Below, piece after piece: positions 55,188 to 64,000 of a DNA stretch of 64,000 nucleotides. This DNA comes from Chromohalobacter sarecensis. GTDB taxonomy: Bacteria; Pseudomonadota; Gammaproteobacteria; Pseudomonadales; Halomonadaceae. The stretch is taken from positions 1-64,000 of the forward strand of contig NZ_JAKGAN010000004.1 of assembly GCF_023061135.1 (NCBI RefSeq), read 5' to 3'. The notes below the pieces were generated by a model that made no database searches, had not been told where the DNA came from, and saw only the letters and a program-made list of their open reading frames with translations. Each line of letters opens with the position of its first letter. Position 1 is the first letter of the stretch. A program made the position numbers and the translations under genes.

Positions 55188-55739
55188 ATGCCTGCAAAAC
55201 TCGTCATCCTCGACCGCGACGGCGTCATCAACCAAGACTCCGATGACTACATAAAATCGCTCGATGAATTTCTTCCCTACCCTCAAGCCATCGAGGCCAT
55301 TGCGCGTCTGTCTCAAGCCGGCTGGACAGTGGCAGTGGCTACCAATCAATCGGGTATCGCACGTGGCTATTTCGAAGTGGATACCCTCGAGGCGATGCAT
55401 GCCAAGATGCAAGAACTGGTAAACGCTGCTGGCGGGAAAATCGATCACGTAGCCTATTGTCCCCATGGGCCGGAAGATGGCTGCTCCTGCCGCAAGCCAC
55501 TGCCGGGTCTTCTAGAAGACATTCGCGACGACCTGGGATTGGATACGCTGGAGGGGAGCTGGATGGTGGGCGATAGTCTGCGCGACTTGCAAGCCGGCGA
55601 CGCTGCAGGATGTCAAAGCGCTCTTGTGCGCACAGGCAAGGGGCGGCGCACCCTGGAGAAGCATCCCGAACTGACCATCGATAGCAAGGTCCGACTGTTC
55701 GACGATCTAGCCGACTTCGCCGACTGGTTGCTTGAGTAG
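55188..55739 (+). CDS. gmhB: D-glycero-beta-D-manno-heptose-1,7-bisphosphate 7-phosphatase
   Basis: GmhB removes the 7-phosphate from heptose bisphosphate on the way to ADP-heptose. From ATG 55188 the protein has 183 residues: HAD nucleophile DRDGVINQDSDDYI, ATNQSGIARGYF, the zinc loop CPHGPEDGCSCRKP and GDSLRDLQAGDAAGC. This links it to hldE, waaF and hldD upstream. The position between glyS and gyrB is as in Pseudomonas. AAGGAA lies 12 bases before ATG. Confidence 0.95.
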   Translation: MPAKLVILDRDGVINQDSDDYIKSLDEFLPYPQAIEAIARLSQAGWTVAVATNQSGIARGYFEVDTLEAMHAKMQELVNAAGGKIDHVAYCPHGPEDGCSCRKPLPGLLEDIRDDLGLDTLEGSWMVGDSLRDLQAGDAAGCQSALVRTGKGRRTLEKHPELTIDSKVRLFDDLADFADWLLE

Positions 55740-55830
55740 CGGGAAACCCTGGCACCAGTACCAGTGACAGAGTCCCAGAACACCGCACCGCACCTACGGC
55801 CTATCCATCGCGGAAAAGCGACCCAACGAA

Positions 55831-55865
55831 AAAACCGCCCCAGGCAAATGCCATGGGGCGGTTTT
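55831..55865. terminator. Bidirectional terminator between gmhB and gyrB
   Basis: A stem AAAACCGCCCCA (55831-55842) with TGGGGCGGTTTT (55854-55865), containing an inner GGC/GCC pair, is flanked by A-rich sequence on the left and T on the right. It can end the transcripts of the convergent gmhB and gyrB genes. Confidence 0.9.
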
Positions 55866-55918
55866 CTTCCAGCTTCCAGGCGCAAAGCGCCGCTCTTCCG
55901 ACTCCCGGCGAAGCCGGG

Positions 55919-58339
<2,421 letters not shown>

Positions 58340-58355
58340 CTACTCCGTCGTGAAG

Positions 58356-59441
58356 TCATTCCGTGAGCAGCCGCCCGTGTTCCACGTGAAACATCGCGAC
58401 ATCCGTTTCCGACTGCCATGCATTCGCGAGCGCATCGCGCTCGACTCCGGTAATAAAGACCTGGCAGTGCAAGCGCGCCAGCCAATGACAGAAGATCCGC
58501 CGATGCGAAACATCAAGCTCGGCAGCCAGGTCATCGATCAGGTAAACGCAGGTACGGCCTGTCAGTTCCTCCAGCAAGCGCCCCTGGGCTAGTTTCAGCG
58601 CACTCACTACCAATTTTTGCTGCCCGCGCGACAGTTCTTCCACGGCAGCGCGCTTGCCAATGCGCAAGCGCAAGTCGGCACGTTGCGGCCCCTGCTGGGT
58701 AAAGCCCATTTGCCGATCCGTGTCTCGACCGTTTTCGAGCACGTCCAGCAACCCACGCTGTTTGTCCCAGCCGCGATAATAACGAAGAGACAAGCCGGAA
58801 AGCGGCAACAACTCGTGCAATGTCGCTTCGAATGCCTTGGCGAATTGTGCCATATAGCCGCTGCGCAAGAGATCGAGTTGTTCGCTCCAATGCGCCAACT
58901 CTTGCTCCCAGACACGCATCGATCGTAAGTCGATTCTATCATGTCTGAGCAGGGCATTCCGATGTTTCAGGGCGCGCCGCACCCGCCGCCATGCCTCGAA
59001 GAACTCATGTTTCACGTGAAACACACCCCAGTCCAGAAACTCACGCCGAGCCGCAGGCGCACCTTCCAATAGGCGGAAGGCATCGGGGTTTATCAATTGC
59101 AGGGGGAGCGTTTCCGCCAAGCGCGCCACGCGGATACCGCGCTCGCCATCGAGACGAATTTCCAGCTCGGCAGCATCGCGTGCCCGACGAACGCCCAACG
59201 ACACCGGCGGATCACCCGCCAGACGACCGTGTAAGGTGACGGCATCGGCGTCGTGGGTGATCGCATGCTTGAGCTTCTGGGTACGGAACGAGCGCGCCAT
59301 GCCCAACATGTGCACGCCTTCCAGCAAGCTGGTCTTGCCGCTGCCATTGGCACCGGTCACCAGATTGATCCCCGGTGCGGGGCGCATATCGAGTGCTGCC
59401 AGGTTACGCAGACCTAGGAAATTGAGACGTTCGAGGGGCAT
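58356..59441 (-). CDS. recF: DNA replication and repair protein RecF
   Basis: RecF loads RecA at gaps with RecO and RecR. The 361-residue ABC-type ATPase has a Walker A GANGSGKTSLLE (residues about 31-42), the signature LSRGQQKLVV and Walker B VYLIDDLAAELD. Two parS sites are inside the gene, and they encode similar peptides: VFHVKHEF at 59008-59023 and MFHVEHG at the C-terminus (58378-58393). Confidence 0.97.
   Translation of the reverse strand: MPLERLNFLGLRNLAALDMRPAPGINLVTGANGSGKTSLLEGVHMLGMARSFRTQKLKHAITHDADAVTLHGRLAGDPPVSLGVRRARDAAELEIRLDGERGIRVARLAETLPLQLINPDAFRLLEGAPAARREFLDWGVFHVKHEFFEAWRRVRRALKHRNALLRHDRIDLRSMRVWEQELAHWSEQLDLLRSGYMAQFAKAFEATLHELLPLSGLSLRYYRGWDKQRGLLDVLENGRDTDRQMGFTQQGPQRADLRLRIGKRAAVEELSRGQQKLVVSALKLAQGRLLEELTGRTCVYLIDDLAAELDVSHRRIFCHWLARLHCQVFITGVERDALANAWQSETDVAMFHVEHGRLLTE
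58378..58393. promoter_or_regulatory. parS site 4 (in the recF 3' end)
   Basis: TGTTCCACGTGAAACA, one difference from the consensus, overlapping the last codons of recF. Confidence 0.88.
59008..59023. promoter_or_regulatory. parS site 5 (inside recF)
   Basis: TGTTTCACGTGAAACA, an exact palindrome inside recF. Confidence 0.92.
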
Positions 59442-59542
59442 AAGGAGATCGGCGGCAGCATGCCGCCCCGGGCGCGGTTAGCGATGTCGGCGTGAACCGA
59501 CCGCACCCGAGACATGCATGAGTGAAAGAGCAGCGCAGGCGA

Positions 59543-60646
59543 TCAGAGGCGCATCGGCATGACCACGTACATAGCATCGCCACCGCCCGGTTCTTCCAGC
59601 AGTGCGCTGCTGTTGGGATCGGAAAGCGTCATTTGCACGCGGTCGGCATCGAGCACGCCGAGTACATCCACGAGATAGCCGACATTGAAGCCCACTTCCA
59701 AGGTGTCGCCCTCATACTCGATGGCCACGTTTTCCTCGGCTTCTTCCTGCTCGGGGTTGTTGGCCGTCACACGCAGGTTGTGCTCTTCGAGATTGAGCCG
59801 GACCCCGCGGTATTTCTCGTTAGAGAGAATCGCGGTACGCGACAACACCTGGCGCAACTCGCCACGCTCGGCGATGACGACCTTATCACCGCCCCGCGGC
59901 ACCACTCGCTCGTAATCGGGGAACTTGCCGTCAACCAGCTTGGAGGTGAAGGTAAAATCCCCGGTCTGTGCACGCAGATGGGTACCGCCGATGGTCAGCT
60001 CCACCGGCTCATCGCTGCCATCCAGCAAACGCGCCAATTCGAGAATGCCCTTACGCGGCACGATGAGCTTCTGCGACGGCTCGACGTCGACCTCCGCGCT
60101 ACGTGCGCACACCGCTAGGCGGTGACCGTCGGTCGCCACCGTACGCACCAGGTGATGGCCGAATTCGAGCAACATGCCGTTCAGATAATAACGCACGTCC
60201 TGCTGCGCCATGGCGAAAGAGGTCGCGTCGATCAGGTGCTTGAGTGTGCCGCGCGTCAAGGTCAAGGTCGTATCGCTTTGACTTCCCTCGATATTCGGGA
60301 ATTCCGCCACCGGCAACGTCGACAAGGTGAAGCGTGAACGCCCCGCACGTAGTACCGCACGCCCTTCTTCGAGCGTAAAGGTAATGTCGGTCCGCTCGGG
60401 CAACGACTTGCAGATATCCATTAGCTTGCGCGCCGGCACTGTCGCTGAGCCCGGCTCATCGACGTGATGCGGAACCGTGCGGCCGATCAGTTCGACTTCC
60501 AGATCCGTACCGGTCAATGCCAGTTGCGTGTCGCGTACCTCGAGCAGCACGTTGGACAGCACCGGCAGGGTCTGGCGACGCTCGACGACGCCGGCGACCA
60601 GCGACAGTGGACGCAAAAGGTCTTCGCGGGTGATGGTAAATCTCAT
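59543..60646 (-). CDS. dnaN: DNA polymerase III beta sliding clamp
   Basis: DnaN forms the ring clamp that holds DNA polymerase III on DNA. From ATG 60646 the protein has 367 residues, the E. coli length. MRFTITREDLLRPLSLVAGVVERRQTLPVL starts the first domain and the C-terminus ends GGDAMYVVMPMRL, which forms the peptide-binding pocket. The upstream frame to 60673 is only nine codons longer and unlikely. Confidence 0.97.
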   Translation of the reverse strand: MRFTITREDLLRPLSLVAGVVERRQTLPVLSNVLLEVRDTQLALTGTDLEVELIGRTVPHHVDEPGSATVPARKLMDICKSLPERTDITFTLEEGRAVLRAGRSRFTLSTLPVAEFPNIEGSQSDTTLTLTRGTLKHLIDATSFAMAQQDVRYYLNGMLLEFGHHLVRTVATDGHRLAVCARSAEVDVEPSQKLIVPRKGILELARLLDGSDEPVELTIGGTHLRAQTGDFTFTSKLVDGKFPDYERVVPRGGDKVVIAERGELRQVLSRTAILSNEKYRGVRLNLEEHNLRVTANNPEQEEAEENVAIEYEGDTLEVGFNVGYLVDVLGVLDADRVQMTLSDPNSSALLEEPGGGDAMYVVMPMRL

Positions 60647-60695
60647 GGGCTCCACTCTCGTCCTGGGGTCCAAGGGAATATTCTGGCCGCCATGC

Positions 60696-62177
60696 TCAAC
60701 TAGTCAGCAGCCGCAACAGGTTCTTATAGTCCTCGCGGATATCCGCGCTTTCTTCCTTGAGTGTCTGCACCTTTCGGCAGGCATGCAGCACCGTGGTGTG
60801 ATCGCGCCCCCCGAAGGCATCGCCGATCTCGGGCAAGCTGTGATTGGTCAACTCCTTGGCCAAGGCCATGGCGACCTGACGTGGACGCGCCACTGAACGT
60901 GAACGACGCTTAGAGAGAAGATCCGCTAGCTTGATCTTATAGTACTCCGCCACCGTACGCTGAATGTTGTCGACGCCGACCTGCTTGTCCTGCAGGGCCA
61001 ACAGGTCCTTGAGCGACTCGCGGATGAAATCCTGGGTGATCGGTTTGCCCATGAAGTGCGAGTCGGCGATGACTTTCTTCAATGCCCCTTCCAGTTCACG
61101 CACGTTGGAGCGAATCTTCTGGGCGATGAAGAATGCTGCATCGTGGGGCAGATCGACCTTGGCTTGGTCGGCCTTTTTCATCAGGATCGCCACGCGGGTT
61201 TCCAGCTCGGGCGGTTCGATGGCCACCGTCAGCCCCCAGCCGAAGCGCGACTTGAGGCGTTCTTCCACCCCGCTGATTTCCTTGGGATAGCGATCCGAGG
61301 TAAGGATCATTTGCTGGCCACCCTCAAGCAACGCATTGAACGTATGGAAGAATTCTTCCTGCGAGCGCTCCTTACCGGCGAAAAACTGGATGTCGTCGAT
61401 CAGCAGTGCGTCCACGCTGCGATAGAAACGCTTGAAATCGTTGATCGCGTTGAGCTGCAACGCCTTGACCATATCGGCGACGAAGCGCTCCGAATGCAAG
61501 TAGACCACGGTGGCATTCTCACGCTGCGTAGCAAGATGATTGCCCACCGCATGCATAAGGTGCGTCTTACCCAAGCCGACACCACCGTACAGGAACAGCG
61601 GATTATAGGCACCACCGGGATTTTCGGCCACCTGGCGTGACGCGGCCCGCGCAAGCTGGTTCGACTTGCCCTCGACAAAGGTCTCGAAGGTGAAATTAGG
61701 ATTGAGGCCACTCTGATGCTTGAGGCTACCTTCTACCTGCACCTGGCGCTCACCGCGGCGCGACGTCTCCTGACGTTCACGCAGGCGATCGATTTCCTGC
61801 TCGTCCGCATAGTCGCCCCGCGCCCGCGGGGTATGCACCGTAGGCGGCGTTTCGGGTGGACGAGAGGTATTCATTGACGCCGCCGATACCGGTGCCCCCA
61901 GGTCACGCGGCGACGTCGCCGCCACATTGCGGCGACTGCCGACCGTCAACTGCACCTTAGGCGGCTTGCCGGATGCAAGCTCCCTCAGCAACTCATTGAT
62001 ACGTTTCAGGTATTTATCATTGACCCAGTCACGCACGAAGCGATTGGGCGCCAGCAGACACAGCTCGCTGGCGTCACCGTCCTCCGCCTGCAAGGGGCGA
62101 ATCCAGGTGTTGAACTGCTGGGAGCTCAGTTCATCCTGAAGAAAGTTGAGGCATTGCTGCCAGAGAGCGACCGACAC
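60696..62177 (-). CDS. dnaA: Chromosomal replication initiator DnaA
   Basis: DnaA binds boxes in oriC and opens the origin. The 493-residue protein begins at GTG (62177) with domain [21 protein letters not shown], then a linker, and the AAA+ domain with Walker [17 protein letters not shown] and [11 protein letters not shown]. Domain IV carries the signature AGRDHTTV-like [15 protein letters not shown] at the end. It is transcribed away from oriC, which lies directly upstream. Confidence 0.98.
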   Translation of the reverse strand: MSVALWQQCLNFLQDELSSQQFNTWIRPLQAEDGDASELCLLAPNRFVRDWVNDKYLKRINELLRELASGKPPKVQLTVGSRRNVAATSPRDLGAPVSAASMNTSRPPETPPTVHTPRARGDYADEQEIDRLRERQETSRRGERQVQVEGSLKHQSGLNPNFTFETFVEGKSNQLARAASRQVAENPGGAYNPLFLYGGVGLGKTHLMHAVGNHLATQRENATVVYLHSERFVADMVKALQLNAINDFKRFYRSVDALLIDDIQFFAGKERSQEEFFHTFNALLEGGQQMILTSDRYPKEISGVEERLKSRFGWGLTVAIEPPELETRVAILMKKADQAKVDLPHDAAFFIAQKIRSNVRELEGALKKVIADSHFMGKPITQDFIRESLKDLLALQDKQVGVDNIQRTVAEYYKIKLADLLSKRRSRSVARPRQVAMALAKELTNHSLPEIGDAFGGRDHTTVLHACRKVQTLKEESADIREDYKNLLRLLTS

Positions 62178-62766
62178 ACGACCTCACCTAGCGTTGATGA
62201 ATGGCCGGCTATTGTATCGTTCGACGCCCGGGTTATCCACATGGATACCGAGTCTCTTTTCCTGTGGAAAACCCACCCCACAACTCAACGCACAACCTGT
62301 CCGTGAAACGGGGAGATATCACGGGGTGTGGAAAGATCGCCACTTACCCACAACGCCACCGACAGCTTACCCACCGCTTTCCCGCCACTTCCCCACATAT
62401 TCAAGAACATGGCAAGATATTGTTAATAAAGGTTATAAATAGGTTATCCACAAATATTATCCCCAGTAATAATAACAGCATCAATCAATATAACTTCAAT
62501 AGTAATAATAGGATTGCCGTTCCCGTTAAGATCGCCGCAACCAGCGACGAGCCTTCGACCGACATCCCCTCGGGCTAACCGCCTCGGCACATGCCGAGCC
62601 CCCGCCGCCGTAACAAAACAGGTGTGGATAAAAACGCCAGAAAAATTGCACCCGCCCCAGGGATTCACTAGAATTGCCGGTCTTGAGCCGAATACCGCCT
62701 GGTGCAAACGTATCGGGCTCTTCAGTTTCAAATCGTTTCCAAACAACCACGTGAGAATTCGCAGCT
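62178..62766. other. oriC: Chromosomal origin of replication oriC
   Basis: The 589 bases between dnaA and rpmH, the site of oriC in Pseudomonas, hold perfect DnaA boxes TTATCCACA at 62233-62241, 62444-62452 and (reverse) 62624-62632. Near matches are TTACCCACA at 62344-62352, TTATCCCCA at 62457-62465 and reverse TGTGGAAAA at 62263-62271. The AT-rich part 62410-62515 (TTGTTAATAAAGG, AATAATAACAGC) is the likely unwinding element. Confidence 0.9.
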
Positions 62767-62901
62767 ATGAAGCGCACTTTTCAACCGAGCGTCCTAAAGC
62801 GCAAGCGCGTGCACGGCTTCCGTGCTCGCATGGCCACCCAGAACGGCCGCCAGGTGCTGGCGCGTCGTCGTGCCAAAGGCCGCAAGCGTCTGAGCGCCTG
62901 A
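62767..62901 (+). CDS. rpmH: 50S ribosomal protein L34
   Basis: This 44-codon ORF encodes [18 protein letters not shown], then [17 protein letters not shown] and the end AKGRKRLSA, the universal L34 sequence. ATG at 62767, TGA at 62899-62901. It was too short to be noticed by length filters. It precedes rnpA by 11 bases, the conserved rpmH-rnpA order. Confidence 0.98.
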   Translation: MKRTFQPSVLKRKRVHGFRARMATQNGRQVLARRRAKGRKRLSA

Positions 62902-62912
62902 CTGGACAACGA

Positions 62913-63299
62913 ATGTCCGATCAGGGCTTTTCCCGGCGGCTGCGACTGCTGACCGCCGGGGACTATCAGCACGTCTTCGCTCATGCGTCCTTCAAGGTGC
63001 ACGGTAAGGGCCTTTTGATGCTTGCGCGCCCCAACGCTCTCGATGAGCCGCGAGTGGGGCTCGTCTTCAGCAAGAAGAACGTACGTCGTGCTGTCGACCG
63101 TAACCGTCTGAAACGCCTCGTCCGTGAATCCTTTCGTCTCCAGCAGCACCGTCTTCCCGCCGTGGATATCATCGTTCTCGCTCGGCGTGGGGCTCATGAA
63201 CTGGATAACGATACCTTGCATCGCCAACTGCACGGCATGTGGCGACGCCTGGAAAAAGACGTACGCAAGCAGTCGGTCTCGTCCACGCCATCCCCTTGA
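62913..63299 (+). CDS. rnpA: Ribonuclease P protein component
   Basis: RnpA is the protein subunit that helps the catalytic RNA mature tRNA 5' ends. From ATG 62913 it has 128 residues, with the basic signature region FSKKNVRRAVDRNRLKRLVRESFR. It follows rpmH by 11 bases. The open frame extends upstream to 62514 through oriC and rpmH in another frame, which is not coding. Confidence 0.95.
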   Translation: MSDQGFSRRLRLLTAGDYQHVFAHASFKVHGKGLLMLARPNALDEPRVGLVFSKKNVRRAVDRNRLKRLVRESFRLQQHRLPAVDIIVLARRGAHELDNDTLHRQLHGMWRRLEKDVRKQSVSSTPSP

Positions 63300-63383
63300 T
63301 CGGCATTTCTCCGCCACGTTCCACCGTGGCCGCAAGTGCCGGTCGGGACGTGACGTCAGAATGTATCACCGGGCAGAATCCTT

Positions 63384-64000
63384 ATGGACGTAAAACGACT
63401 CCTACTCGTCATCCCGCTCGCGGTACTCGCCTATCTACTGGTCATTCAGTGGAATGCGGATTATGGGCAAAACAGCGTCGAACAGCGCGCACCTGAAAGC
63501 GTTACCCAGGATACGTCCGATAGTGACGCCGGCAGTGAAGGCCTCTCGGTTCCCGCTTCCAATAACAGCGGGAACAATGCCTCATCGCAAGAGGCCGCCG
63601 ACATGCCTGGCGCGGATGGGCAAACCGACGCGAGCGGCTTGATCGAGGTACGCACCGATACGCTGGACCTTCGCATCGACCCCCGCGGAGGCGATGTCGT
63701 CTACGCGGCGCTACCCAAGCACCATGAGTCCTTGAATAGCGACCAACCCTTCGTTCTCCTCAGCGATAACAACGTGCGCAGTTACGTTGCCAAGTCGGGG
63801 CTGCAATTGAAGGACCATGACGGACGCATCGACTTCTCTTCCGCACAAACGCAATATTCGCTGGGTGATGATCAAGACAGCCTAAGTGTCGACCTCAAGG
63901 CCGAGGTCAACGGCGTGGACGTCATCAAGCGTTTCACCTTCGATCGCGACAGTTACGCGGTCAATGTCGAGTATCGACTCGATAACCAGAGCGAAACGCC
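63384..64000 (+). CDS. yidC: Membrane protein insertase YidC (5' part, cut by the window edge)
   Basis: The frame starts at ATG 63384 and is open to the last base (about 205 residues seen). MDVKRLLLVIPLAVLAYLLVIQW is the first membrane helix, followed by an acidic Ser/Asn-rich linker and the start of the periplasmic P1 domain (IEVRTDTLDLRIDPRGGDVVYAALP, VNGVDVIKRFTFDRDSYAVNVEY). This matches YidC of Gram-negatives. Only 84 bases separate it from rnpA, so yidD, normally between them, is missing. Confidence 0.95.
   Translation, partial: MDVKRLLLVIPLAVLAYLLVIQWNADYGQNSVEQRAPESVTQDTSDSDAGSEGLSVPASNNSGNNASSQEAADMPGADGQTDASGLIEVRTDTLDLRIDPRGGDVVYAALPKHHESLNSDQPFVLLSDNNVRSYVAKSGLQLKDHDGRIDFSSAQTQYSLGDDQDSLSVDLKAEVNGVDVIKRFTFDRDSYAVNVEYRLDNQSET

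Noticed and set aside
55037-55231. 64-codon minus-strand ORF over the 7-bp repeats
   Set aside because: Its Lys/Glu/Gly/Arg repeat is the translation of the CTTCCCT array; no RBS, and it crosses two parS sites and the gmhB start.

Overview
The window reads as a chromosomal segment of a gammaproteobacterium with Pseudomonas-like gene order around the replication origin. The GC-rich, acidic proteins and the overall gene content fit the Halomonadaceae (Halomonas/Chromohalobacter type); this placement is inference from gene order and protein style, not from a database search.

Layout. 1-9 kb: an SDR oxidoreductase, a LysR regulator, then the housekeeping block rsmE-secB-rhodanese facing gpmI-envC-ctpA. 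9-15 kb: a TetR regulator and an MFS transporter that share a palindromic operator, a 49-residue small ORF, an EamA permease, and an unusual pair in which a CLC-type chloride protein overlaps an orphan periplasmic solute-binding protein. 15-25 kb: a lower-GC accessory region, almost wholly on the minus strand, with two LysE exporter copies, two decayed tails of the EamA gene, small orphan enzymes (nucleotidyltransferase, HExxH protease, HIT protein, acetyltransferases, OsmC), two broken acetyltransferase genes, an IS3-like scrap, and gene cassettes separated by integron attC sites. One attC is split by a complete IS1182-family element. No integron integrase is present in the window. 25-32 kb: an OsmC-YcaO fusion, a chemoreceptor, a macro-domain protein and two adjacent toxin-antitoxin pairs (YefM/YoeB and HigB/HigA), the first bracketed by copies of the higA 3' end.

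32-40 kb: the conserved ubiI-ubiH-pepP-ygfB / zapA-6S RNA-ygfA neighbourhood, then divergent ilvA and rpiA. 40-52 kb: lipopolysaccharide core genes (waaA, hldE, three GT9 heptosyltransferase-type enzymes including waaF, a Kdo kinase, GT4 and GT2 enzymes, an OpgB-like membrane sulfatase-fold enzyme, hldD). Together with gmhB at 55 kb these cover most of ADP-heptose synthesis and core assembly. 52-64 kb: glyQ-glyS-gmhB, then gyrB-recF-dnaN-dnaA, oriC, rpmH-rnpA and the start of yidC. Five parS-type palindromes lie between glyS and recF, marking this as the origin domain bound by ParB.

The most unusual parts are the CLC/binding-protein gene pair (with the CLC gating glutamate replaced by Tyr), the integrase-less cassette cluster with an IS inside an attC, the TetR gene whose mRNA looks leaderless, and the nested toxin-antitoxin modules.
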